From: Gemella massiliensis
Lineage (GTDB): Bacteria > Bacillota > Bacilli > Staphylococcales > Gemellaceae
Assembly (NCBI RefSeq): GCF_900120125.1
Contig: NZ_LT635545.1
Span: 302,813-366,812, forward strand
Direction of reading: 5' to 3'
Length of the DNA: 64,000 nucleotides
Shown here one piece after another: positions 8,458 to 16,103 of the stretch. Both the position numbers and the translations under genes were made by a program. How positions within the stretch are numbered: position 1 is the first letter of the stretch; every line of letters begins with the position of its first letter. The notes beneath the pieces are model-generated. The model saw only the letters and a list, made by a program, of their open reading frames with translations. It was not told the DNA's origin and did no database searches.

Positions 8458-9072
8458 TTACTCAAACGATACTAGACTTTCCGCATCCATCCTTGTTGTT
8501 TTGTGACCGTCTTTTTCTTTTTCCCCTAATGATATTAGCATAATCGGTACAAAATCTTCTTTTACCTCAAAAAGTTCTACTATTTTTTCCTTATTAAATC
8601 CTGCTAATATATTTGTATCGTATCCTTTGGCACGTGCTATATTGGCAAACTGCATTGACCAGAGTCCACAATCATAATAAACTATTTCCCGTTTAGTTTC
8701 TTCATTTAATGAATTAACCATTCCTTCCATATCGTTATACAACCCGTCTTTTATTTCTTGTGGAAGATAACCTTTATCTACAGCAGAACCATAAATCATA
8801 TGGAAGTTATCAAAATAATTCAAATCACCTAATAAAACAATCATGGCTGCCGACGTTTCATTTTGAGCTTTGTTATAATTCGCTTTAGCCAGTTTTTCTT
8901 TCCCTTCAGCAGTATCTACAACAATATATCTCCAAGGTTGGAAATTACAAAATGATGGAGCGGTATTCGCCATATTCAACATTTCTACTATCTCTTCTCT
9001 TGGAATTTTCACTTCATTTTTATAATATTTTACAGAACGTCTACTCTTAATTATCTCAAAAAAGTCTTTCAT
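8458..9072 (-). CDS. nitroreductase-family flavoprotein
   Basis: A 204-residue FMN-dependent NAD(P)H oxidoreductase. The N-terminal SRRSVKYYKNE (about residues 10-20) and APSFCNFQPWRYIVV (about 38-52) are the FMN phosphate- and ring-binding segments of the family. GFNKEKIVELFEVKEDFVPIMLISLGE near the end is the usual closing segment. Such enzymes reduce nitro compounds, quinones or flavins; the natural substrate is unknown. It stands alone, with a normal length, its own terminator downstream and a long repeat-containing gap upstream. Confidence 0.9.
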   Translation of the reverse strand: MKDFFEIIKSRRSVKYYKNEVKIPREEIVEMLNMANTAPSFCNFQPWRYIVVDTAEGKEKLAKANYNKAQNETSAAMIVLLGDLNYFDNFHMIYGSAVDKGYLPQEIKDGLYNDMEGMVNSLNEETKREIVYYDCGLWSMQFANIARAKGYDTNILAGFNKEKIVELFEVKEDFVPIMLISLGEKEKDGHKTTRMDAESLVSFE

Positions 9073-9162
9073 TACCTTACCTCTTTCACCTAACCTATTT
9101 TTCCCAATAACGTCTACATTATATAGTAAATGATAATTATTATCAAGCCATATGTTTTAAAA

Positions 9163-9385
9163 GTATATATTATTTTACAAATATTTCAGCAATGGTTAGT
9201 AGTGGTGTGGACGCCTACAACTAATTCACTGCGTGAATGGATTTTTCGGCTAGAATTTTAGCCAAGGTCTAAAATTCTCCAAGTAAAATGCTAAAAGCAT
9301 TTTACTATTACCACTACAAACATTGCTATTAGGCTCGTCGCCATTCTTAGTGGTGAATTTCTTAAGGTTGCCTTACTATTATAGA
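9163..9385 (+). repeat. modular hairpin-rich repeat, copy 1 (full form)
   Basis: About 220 bp that recur at 43309 and 56528. The left module (GTATATATTATTTTACAAAT through CCTACAACTA) is shared with both other copies. The right module (CAAACATTGCTATTAGGCT through TTAGTGGTG) is shared with the 56528 copy. Between them is a central block of about 90 bp with three hairpins: ATTCAC/GTGAAT (9224-9238), AGAATTTTAG/CTAAAATTCT (9252-9279) and AGTAAAATGC/GCATTTTACT (9282-9306). The left and right modules also pair with each other over about 18 nt (GCAATGG..TAGTGG with CCACTAC..CATTGC). No coding frame is present. Confidence 0.85.
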
Positions 9386-9591
9386 GTTAGCAATAAAAAA
9401 TATTTTGTATATAAATATATAGAAATAGAAACAACTGATTAACTTTTTAAGATAACCAGTTGCCTTTAATAAATTTTTTTATTTGAATTTATAATATACG
9501 TTTTCACAATTACAAAATTTTTGAAAAAATAATGTATTTTATTAATAACATACAAAATCTTACTTAAGTATAACTTTTCCATGAATAAACT
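9386..9591. other. intergenic remainder
   Basis: AT-rich sequence between the repeat and the next gene. It holds a weak inverted repeat around 9426-9464 (AACAACTGATTAA / TAACCAGTTGCC). Nothing else was recognised. Confidence 0.4.
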
Positions 9592-10263
9592 TTATTTATT
9601 TAATATATCTATTATCATATTTGGTTTTGTTACCATTAATAGATGATCGTTCTCCTCTATTTGAATATAATTAATTCCGACTAATTTAAAATATGAAAAA
9701 ATAGTCAATCTATTAAAAATTCCCCTATATCTTTTTAATAATTTTAAATTATCTATCCCTGCATAAAGGGATAAATATTTATATTCCGTTTTTGCGGATG
9801 GACTTATGACATATTCACTACCCTTACTTATAAGTCTTTTTAATAACATTTCTTTTAAAGACTCATTTTCTAACTCATTTCCACTAAGTGTTTTTTCCAA
9901 GTATTCTTCTCTACTTTTAAACTTTACTTCATCTTCAAAATATTTTTTCAATATAGATTTTGGCGGTACGGGTTCCAGCCCTTCAACCACTATTAAATTA
10001 ATTCCGTCAAGATATTCAGAAAATTTTTCCAGACTATTTAGTAACGCAACAGTTCCGTAAGAAACGCTTATAATATAACCACCACGTTTTACCTTTGTCA
10101 TTTTATTTAATAACATCTGTTCAATTTCTTTTTTTGATATTGTTTTAAAACTTTCTTCTGTAAACTCTACGAAATCAAAAATTTTATTATCAATATTGTC
10201 TATAATTTTCGACCAAATAAAATTATCCCAACCTAGCGGATTTATAAATAAGATATCTGTCAT
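9592..10263 (-). CDS. alpha/beta-hydrolase-like protein
   Basis: A protein of 223 residues in the chosen frame. I do not recognise a named family, but the pattern is that of a small alpha/beta hydrolase: an opening strand ILFINPLGWDNFIW, a candidate nucleophile elbow ISVSYGTVALL near residue 70 (with Ser in place of the first Gly of GxSxG), and a late His in EENDHLLMV. The middle part is a lysine- and glutamate-rich helical cap. The start at 10263 was preferred to the ATG 9 bp upstream because AAAGGA is then 8 nt away. It is 24 bp downstream of dprA and probably cotranscribed with it. The missing Gly weakens the hydrolase call. Confidence 0.6.
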   Translation of the reverse strand: MTDILFINPLGWDNFIWSKIIDNIDNKIFDFVEFTEESFKTISKKEIEQMLLNKMTKVKRGGYIISVSYGTVALLNSLEKFSEYLDGINLIVVEGLEPVPPKSILKKYFEDEVKFKSREEYLEKTLSGNELENESLKEMLLKRLISKGSEYVISPSAKTEYKYLSLYAGIDNLKLLKRYRGIFNRLTIFSYFKLVGINYIQIEENDHLLMVTKPNMIIDILNK

Positions 10264-10287
10264 AATTATCATCCTTTCAAATATCTA

Positions 10288-11121
10288 CTAAAATCCCAGT
10301 TCGTCGTTAAAGTCTTCTAATTTATTTACTAACACCGCCCCCTCTTTTATATATTCATTTATAGCAATGCTCATCTTATCCCCAAATTTTCCCGGAAGAC
10401 AAAAAACAGTATTACCCACATCAAGTGCAAAATTAACAGTTCGTGATGTTCCGCTCCTTTTTGCCGCTTCTGTTACCAATAAAGCCCAAGATAATCCGGC
10501 AACCAATCTATTTCTTTCCAAAAATTTATACTTCCTTATCGGTGAAGTAGGAAAATATTCCGAAATAATTAAGTGATTTTTCTCAAGTTCTTCATATAAA
10601 CTTTTACTTTGTTCAGGATAAATAATATTATGTCCGTGTGCAATGACCCCAATGGTAAAACCGTTACTTTCTATCACACTGCTATGAGCCAAACTATCAA
10701 CACCATACGCCAGACCACTTACAATAACAAAATTATTCTTAGTTAAATATGGCACTATTACATCAAGCGCTTCCTCCGAATAGCAGGTATTATTTCTACT
10801 CCCAACTATTGAAAGTTTTCTTCCAAATAACAGTAACTTTTTATTGCCTCTGTAAAAGATTACAAAAGGATAATCATAAAGTCTAAAAAATTCTTTTGGA
10901 TAGTAAATATCATCACAAAATATACACTTTACATTATAAAACTTAAAATAACTATCAAAATCAAAATCTAAATTATACAAAAACTTAGAATACAGTTCAC
11001 CGGATTTATCTTCAAAATAAATGGCAAACTCTGCCGCACTAAGCGTAGAAATCTCCTCTATACTACCTGTTACTTTTAAAACTTTATGTAATTTTAATGA
11101 CGTTATCTTTTCTATTGCCAT
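10288..11121 (-). CDS. dprA: DNA processing protein DprA
   Basis: A 277-residue DprA (Smf) protein, which binds incoming single-stranded DNA and loads RecA during transformation. The extended Rossmann fold is visible: SIVGSRNNTCYSEEA near residue 108, VSGLAYGVDSLAH near 145, and AAKRSGTSRTVNFALDVGNTVFCLPG near 218-243. The N-terminal helical domain is short and no C-terminal winged helix is present. The ATG at 11121 has a poor ribosome-binding site. A 27-codon leader frame with a good site overlaps it, suggesting translational coupling. It sits beside coiA, forming a small competence cluster. Confidence 0.93.
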   Translation of the reverse strand: MAIEKITSLKLHKVLKVTGSIEEISTLSAAEFAIYFEDKSGELYSKFLYNLDFDFDSYFKFYNVKCIFCDDIYYPKEFFRLYDYPFVIFYRGNKKLLLFGRKLSIVGSRNNTCYSEEALDVIVPYLTKNNFVIVSGLAYGVDSLAHSSVIESNGFTIGVIAHGHNIIYPEQSKSLYEELEKNHLIISEYFPTSPIRKYKFLERNRLVAGLSWALLVTEAAKRSGTSRTVNFALDVGNTVFCLPGKFGDKMSIAINEYIKEGAVLVNKLEDFNDELGF

Positions 11122-11167
11122 AAGTGATAAAAGTATTTTTTCTCATGTTCTGTAAATTTTTTTTCAT
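11084..11167 (-). CDS. possible leader peptide overlapping the dprA start
   Basis: A 27-residue frame, beginning MKKNLQNMRKN, with GGGGAAAG 2 nt before its ATG. It ends at TAA 11084-11086, 38 nt inside dprA and in another frame. The dprA ATG itself lacks a Shine-Dalgarno sequence. The arrangement would let ribosomes ending here restart at dprA. No homology is recognised and it may not be expressed as a stable peptide. Confidence 0.35.
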   Translation of the reverse strand: MKKNLQNMRKNTFITYGNRKDNVIKIT

Positions 11168-11194
11168 ACTTTCCCCTAAACATAAATTCTCCTT

Positions 11195-12235
11195 CTAACT
11201 GCTTGCAATCAATAATTCATAATATCGCTTTACTACCTTAATGAAAATTTCCCCTTGTTGAATATTTTTTATATGAATACTCTTTTTAAACTTAATAATA
11301 TTACCCATTATTCTAAGTAACTCGGGATATGTTTTTCCATCTTTATAAAACCTATACATCAGTCCTTGCCAATAGATCAGCGGTGTACTTATTAATACTT
11401 GTTCTAAAATATTCACCCCGATAATTTTTGGGATATTATTTAATTCTATTCTTTGATTATAGAACATGCTTAAAATTTTATTTTTTACGGTTTTATCATA
11501 TTTTATTTGTTCATAAACATAATTCTCAATGTCTTTAGGATATAATTTTGACGTTAAATCTTTATCTAACAATTTCAAATCAAGTGGTATATTAAAATTA
11601 TCAATATCGAATGTTGTTTTTATACATACAGCATTTCGTTTCTTCAGATTATGCGACCAAATCTGATAAAATTCAAATTTTTTATTTTCATTATCCCAAC
11701 CGTAAAAAAATACTTTGCCTTGATAGTAATTCAAAAAATTGCCAACAAATGGTGCATACCTAATATAACTAATACCGTTATAATATCTAAGTTCTTTTAT
11801 AAATTTATTTGTATCAATTAACCAAATTAATTTAATTCCGGCTTTTTCATAACCTCTTGTTCTCTCTTCTATAAGTTCATAAGGTATAACTGAACGTTGA
11901 TACTCAAAAGCGACATTAATATCTTTTATATAAACATCCGCTATTTGAACACTATCCTGCGTTTTAAAAACATACTCAACCTCAACGTTATTATATATTT
12001 TTTTAAAATGGTTATAGAGATTTTTCTTCGTTTCCAAATGCTTTGAATTCTCTGTTTTATACGTATTATACTCACAACTGCAATTTTTAACGTGAGCAAA
12101 ATGCGACTGTACCTTAACACCTTTTCTAAAAATTACTTTCCCTTTACAAACAGGGCAATGGTACTCTTTAGCTTTTTCAATATCATCATCTAATGCGTTA
12201 AAAATCGTTTCTTTATCATCATATGCCACATACAT
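11195..12235 (-). CDS. coiA: competence protein CoiA
   Basis: A 346-residue CoiA-family protein, a nuclease-like factor needed for transformation in streptococci and bacilli. The N-terminal zinc-ribbon-like part has CPVCKGKVIFRKG (Cys27 and Cys30) followed by HFAHVKNCSCEY. The PD-(D/E)xK-type nuclease core is visible as VQIADVYIKDINVAFEYQRS, with the usual Asp and Glu-x-Gln. A hydrophobic IKLIWLIDTN strand follows. It is transcribed toward dprA, 73 bp away. A GGGAGC site precedes the ATG. The two neighbours together suggest that the host is, or was, naturally competent. Confidence 0.9.
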   Translation of the reverse strand: MYVAYDDKETIFNALDDDIEKAKEYHCPVCKGKVIFRKGVKVQSHFAHVKNCSCEYNTYKTENSKHLETKKNLYNHFKKIYNNVEVEYVFKTQDSVQIADVYIKDINVAFEYQRSVIPYELIEERTRGYEKAGIKLIWLIDTNKFIKELRYYNGISYIRYAPFVGNFLNYYQGKVFFYGWDNENKKFEFYQIWSHNLKKRNAVCIKTTFDIDNFNIPLDLKLLDKDLTSKLYPKDIENYVYEQIKYDKTVKNKILSMFYNQRIELNNIPKIIGVNILEQVLISTPLIYWQGLMYRFYKDGKTYPELLRIMGNIIKFKKSIHIKNIQQGEIFIKVVKRYYELLIASS

Positions 12236-12293
12236 AATCTGCTCCCTTTCTATAAAAAACTACTTTTTCAACTTAAAGTTGTAATATACCCTT

Positions 12294-12572
12294 TTATTTC
12301 AACACCCTGTATTTTTTATAAATATATTCTCCTATTTCCACTTCTTCAAAATTATCTAAACTCACCCAAGATATTTCTTTTTTATTATTATCGCTGTCTA
12401 CAAGGTAAATTTTCCCTTCTTTTTCACATAGATAATAATTCTTTTTTTGCTGTACCAATTTTTCATAAAAATCCGGATGTTCATATATGTTGAATTCTAA
12501 AAATTTACTTATCCACTCTTTTTTATCATGTTTTATCACTTCTACTACACTCTTATAGTCTGCAATATTCAT
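12294..12572 (-). CDS. hypothetical protein
   Basis: A 92-residue soluble protein beginning MNIADYKSVVEV. The start at 12572 is preferred to an upstream in-frame GTG because AAGGGG lies 8 nt before it. The sequence has a helical first half, then beta-like segments (YYLCEKEGKIYLVDSDNNKKEISWVSLD) that resemble a small SMI1 or YdbC-like fold, but I do not recognise a family. It lies between the rRNA methyltransferase gene (24 bp upstream) and coiA, so it is probably part of the same transcript. Function unknown. Confidence 0.6.
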   Translation of the reverse strand: MNIADYKSVVEVIKHDKKEWISKFLEFNIYEHPDFYEKLVQQKKNYYLCEKEGKIYLVDSDNNKKEISWVSLDNFEEVEIGEYIYKKYRVLK

Positions 12573-12596
12573 TATTATCACCCCTTGTATAATTTT

Positions 12597-13427
12597 TTAT
12601 TTTACTTCATACTTTTTTCGACAGACTAAAATCTCCAAGTCTATTGTAATTTCCTTTAGAGATTTTATATCATTTTCTGATAACTTTTTAGAAAATGTTA
12701 GCGGTGTCATCTTCAAAAAATTTTTCGCTAAAATTTCCGTTAATCTATAAGTGTTATTAACCCTTATTCTTTCAACTATATCACAAGTATTTTCAATAAG
12801 TTTTATTGTATCATAGTTAGTATATTCACCAGCATTAACTAAATTTCTTATCTCTTTTAAATAATCAGCATTAGGAATAATTTTTATTAAATATCCCTCT
12901 TCTCCAAGAACTCTAAAAAATTCTTCATAATTAGCAGGTGTTAATATATTAAGTACACATGAAATACTTTTATCTTTAAAAGGTAATGCAACTAAATTTG
13001 CCAACATATAAGGGTTATCCTTATCAACTTTTACAGCGGTTTTCACCGCACTTTTGCTATTATCCAACCCAAAGAAATATTTATTAGGAAACATTTTTTT
13101 TAAATTCCTTATGTAATATCCTTCCCCACAACCGACGTCTACAACAATCTTTTTAGAATATTTTTCCATCAATACCTTTAAAACTTCCAACACCGGTTTA
13201 TAAAAGCCGGTTTCAAAAATATTTTTTCTTGCAACAAAGAGTTCTTCATTGTACTTCGTCTTCTTATAATTATTTATAAGATGGATATATCCTTTCTTTG
13301 AAAAATCATACCGATGACTATTCTCACAACATAGACTTATTCCGGTAATTTTGGAGTTAGCGCAACACTTAGGGCAGCGGTAAATTTCATCTTGATTAAA
13401 TTTCTTTATAACATTTTCTATTCGCAT
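12597..13427 (-). CDS. rlmA: RlmA-type 23S rRNA (guanine-N1)-methyltransferase
   Basis: A 276-residue SAM-dependent methyltransferase. The N-terminal zinc knuckle has YRCPKCCANSK then SLCCENSHRYD (cysteines near 18, 21, 33 and 34). The SAM-binding motif is VVDVGCGEGYYIRNL near residue 94, with the acidic GLDNSKSAV following. This architecture, with FSKKGYIHLINNY after the zinc knuckle, is that of RlmA(I)/RlmA(II), which methylate G745 or G748 of 23S rRNA. RlmA(II) affects tylosin susceptibility. Which position is modified cannot be told. A GAGGGAAA site precedes the ATG. Confidence 0.85.
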   Translation of the reverse strand: MRIENVIKKFNQDEIYRCPKCCANSKITGISLCCENSHRYDFSKKGYIHLINNYKKTKYNEELFVARKNIFETGFYKPVLEVLKVLMEKYSKKIVVDVGCGEGYYIRNLKKMFPNKYFFGLDNSKSAVKTAVKVDKDNPYMLANLVALPFKDKSISCVLNILTPANYEEFFRVLGEEGYLIKIIPNADYLKEIRNLVNAGEYTNYDTIKLIENTCDIVERIRVNNTYRLTEILAKNFLKMTPLTFSKKLSENDIKSLKEITIDLEILVCRKKYEVK

Positions 13428-13583
13428 TAATTTCCCTCTTTTAACCTCTAGTTTAATTGTAACAGATATTCACAAATAAAGACAGCAATAACATAAAAAT
13501 ATTTTAAAATCTTTGTTGATTTTAAAAAATATTTTTTTGAGATTTATTATAATTATTTAGCGTTTATAACTATATGTAAAATA

Positions 13584-13615
13584 TAAAACAACAATTTCTA
13601 TTTAATTTAAAATTG
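13584..13615 (-). terminator. terminator downstream of tadA
   Basis: ACAACAATTT pairs with AAATTGTTG around a short AT loop. The minus-strand transcript enters a TTTT run. It lies about 70 bp after the tadA stop. Confidence 0.6.
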
Positions 13616-13683
13616 TTGCTAAATTATTTCCTCTATGAATATTTTTCATTATTTTATAAAAAATATCTAAATATTTACTAATA

Positions 13684-14139
13684 TTATTTTTTTTCTCTCA
13701 ATTCTTTAAAAAAGCCGGTTATCAACTGTGAACATTTATCTTCCAAAACACCTGCCACTACATTTGCTTTATGATTGAATTTATCACTATTAACAATATT
13801 CATTCTACTACCGCAACAACCATATTTAGAATCTTTTGCTCCAAAAATAACATTTTCTATCCGAGCTTGCACAATTGCCCCGCTACACATAACACAAGGT
13901 TCTACTGTAGTGTATAGATAACTGTTGTTCAGTCGCCACAAACCGATCTTTTCGCATGCTTTTTTTATTACGAGAATTTCTGCATGATTTAATACCTGTT
14001 GACTTTCTTCACGGGTATTATGTGCTTTAGCAACAACCCTATTATTTATAACAAGTACCGCTCCTACCGGTACTTCTCCTTTTGCATAAGCACACCGCGC
14101 TTCTTCTAAAGCTAACTCCATATAATAATTGTGATCCAT
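13684..14139 (-). CDS. tadA: tRNA-specific adenosine deaminase TadA
   Basis: A 151-residue deaminase that converts A34 to inosine in tRNA-Arg(ACG). The zinc and catalytic residues are visible: His52-Ala-Glu54 in NHAEI, and Cys82 and Cys85 in EPCVMCSGA. The N-terminal MELALEEARCAYAKGEVPVGAV and the C-terminal EDKCSQLITGFFKELR are typical of TadA rather than cytidine deaminase. GGAGAAAC precedes the ATG. In Bacillus and Staphylococcus the SRP RNA gene and dnaX often follow tadA. No SRP RNA was found here, so this neighbourhood is rearranged. Confidence 0.96.
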   Translation of the reverse strand: MDHNYYMELALEEARCAYAKGEVPVGAVLVINNRVVAKAHNTREESQQVLNHAEILVIKKACEKIGLWRLNNSYLYTTVEPCVMCSGAIVQARIENVIFGAKDSKYGCCGSRMNIVNSDKFNHKANVVAGVLEDKCSQLITGFFKELREKK

Positions 14140-14369
14140 CTGTTTCTCCTATATTATCTTATTTACCGTTTTTTAACTATTTTTTATAAAATTAATTATA
14201 CCATTTTTATATTATACTACACAATAACAAGATAACATAGATTTTTAGTAAAATCTTTTAGCAGCAATTATCAAACGTACAAATACTTGCATTTATTTTA
14301 AAATTAAACGTAATAAATCCGGCAAATTTAGTTACTGTAGAAATTCATAAAGTTTAGGAAATCATACTT

Positions 14370-14403
14370 AAAAATCTTAGTCATTATAATGACTAAGATT
14401 TTT
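14370..14403. terminator. perfect palindromic terminator next to the IS insertion point
   Basis: AAAAATCTTAGTCAT (14370-14384) is the exact reverse complement of ATGACTAAGATTTTT (14389-14403), with a 4-nt TATA loop. It can work in both directions. The ISL3 element inserted right at its downstream T-tract, and its duplicated target begins inside the stem. Confidence 0.8.
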
Positions 14404-14404
14404 A

Positions 14405-15977
14405 GGTTGTATAATAAATACGGGGCATGGGAAAAAATCCATACCTCGTATTGTTTTTTAATATACAAAAAGACAAATATCCAATATAATTAAAGTGCAA
14501 AAAAAATAAACTATGAAAGGATATCTGTCATGAATAATTTTAACACAAAAACAAAAGAAATAAAAGAGGGAGAATTCATTAAAAACCTACTACAAATAAA
14601 AGATAAAAATATAACTATTGAGAAAACACATAACGAAACTATAAAAAATAATCAAAAGTACTTTGTATTCAAAGGTACCTTAACATATAAACCCAAGAAG
14701 TGTGAATGCTGTGGTTGTCTTAATAAAGGTTATACTGTAGTTAAAAACGGCTTTAATGAACTTACTAGAATTAATCTATTAAAAATATCAGGTATCCCTG
14801 CTTATTTGGAACTAAGAAAGCAACGTTTCAAGTGTAAAACTTGTAATAAAAAATTTGTAGCTACTACTTCTTTTGTAGATAAATACTGTAGTATTTCTAA
14901 AAATGTTAAGTTTTCTATAATGAGTGATTTAGCTGATACTTTATCTTTTAAACAAATAGCCAAAATGAATAATGTATCGGTTAATACTGTTATAAGAACT
15001 CTTTATAAATGTAAATCCCATGTAGACATTCTTAACTATAATACCTTACCTGAGTATTTATGCTTTGATGAGTTAAAGTTTACTAAAGATAGTAAAAATG
15101 GTATGAGTTTTATTTTTTTAGATGCTTTAACTCATGAGATTATTGATATAGTTGATGGTAGAACTGAGTATATTTTAAATAATTATTTTTCCAGATTTTC
15201 TAAAGAGGCTAGAAGTAATGTTAAGGCTATTTGTATTGATATTTATACTCCTTATATGAAGTTGATTAGAAATAAGTTTCCTAATGCTGAAATTGTTATA
15301 GATAGGTTTCATATTATTCAAAATGTTAATAGAGAACTTTATTCAAAATGTTAATAGAGAACTTAATAGAACTAGAGTTAAGCTAATGAATATTTACAAA
15401 AAACAAAAAGGTATTAATTATACTCTTTTAAAAAATAATTGGAAGTTAATATTAGAAGATGAAAGTAATGTTACTCATGGTAGGTTTTTCTTTAATAGGA
15501 GTTTTAGGAGTTTAGTTACTAGACGTGATATTTTAGATTATTTATTAGGATTAGATTGTATATTTAAGGCTAGCTATGAGAGAGTTCAGGATATTAGATA
15601 TGCAATAAGGTATAGAAATGAGTTGGAGTTTAAAGAATTAATTGAAAAATCTACTATCGGTTTATCTGATGGTGTTAGTAAGGCTATTAATACTATGAGA
15701 AAACATAAAGAGTATATGCTTAATAGTGTTAGGTATTCTATCTCTAATGGTTCTTTGGAGGGTATTAATAATAAGATAAAGGTTTTAAAGAGAGTTTCTT
15801 ATGGTTATAATAGCTTTTATAACTTTAGATTACGCATTTTAGTTGTTTCTAGGTTATTTGTTTCTGAGTATAAAAATAATATTTCTTTTAAGGGCGTTTT
15901 GAAAAATGCCAAGCAACACTGCATTGCTTAGCATTTTATCCTTATTTTTTCTCATGCCCCGTATTTGACACAGAGCC
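14405..15977 (+). mobile_element. ISL3-family insertion sequence, recent insertion with inactive transposase
   Basis: A 1573-bp element. The ends are imperfect inverted repeats sharing AAATACGGGGCATG and a GAAAAAAT tail; the outer ends read GGTTGT on the left and GGCTCT on the inverted right. It is flanked by the same 8 bp, GATTTTTA, at 14397-14404 and 15978-15985, the target duplication length of ISL3 elements. The intact duplication indicates a recent insertion. It holds one transposase gene broken by an internal 25-bp tandem duplication. It sits between tadA and the metal ATPase and interrupts no coding sequence. Confidence 0.93.
14530..15931 (+). pseudogene. ISL3-family transposase, frameshifted by a 25-bp tandem duplication
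   Basis: The frame opens at 14530 and stops at 15352-15354, and a second frame runs from about 15323 to 15931. The cause is visible: the 25 bp at 15315-15339 are repeated exactly at 15340-15364, shifting the frame by one. Removing one copy gives a 458-residue protein with the normal ISL3 layout: a zinc ribbon (CECCGC and CKTCNKKF), helix-turn-helix-like FKQIAKMNNVSVNTVIRTL, and DDE-type acidic residues in CFDELKF and IVIDRFHIIQNVNREL. Since the duplication is exact and long, this is mutation and not programmed frameshifting. The N-terminal product may bind the ends without cutting. Confidence 0.93.
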
Positions 15978-15996
15978 GATTTTTACTTTGTTAATC

Positions 15997-16030
15997 GGCT
16001 CTCTTTCAAATATAGGAATAAAATTTTTCT
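15997..16030 (+). repeat. degenerate ISL3-type terminal sequence
   Basis: GGCTCTCTTTCAAATATAGG closely resembles the end of the adjacent IS (GGCTCTGTGTCAAATACGGG). It lies 20 bp outside the IS and outside its target duplication. It may be an older element end or a coincidence. Its GGCTCT can also pair with the IS end AGAGCC to form a hairpin across the junction. Confidence 0.35.
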
Positions 16031-16103
16031 TATACTCCATATTTATTATATAACCGTTAATTTCTTATTTTTAAAAAATTTACTATCTTTCCGATTATTA
16101 AAT

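Noticed and set aside
9592-10263. Asp2-like or competence-specific hydrolase assignment
   Set aside because: Only a weak nucleophile elbow and a late His are visible; no specific family could be supported.
13428-14369. SRP RNA gene near tadA
   Set aside because: Expected from Bacillus/Staphylococcus gene order, but no SRP-like conserved loop or GC-rich helix was found.
15300-15370. Programmed frameshifting in the ISL3 transposase
   Set aside because: The shift is caused by an exact 25-bp tandem duplication, not by a slippery site; ISL3 transposases are normally one frame.
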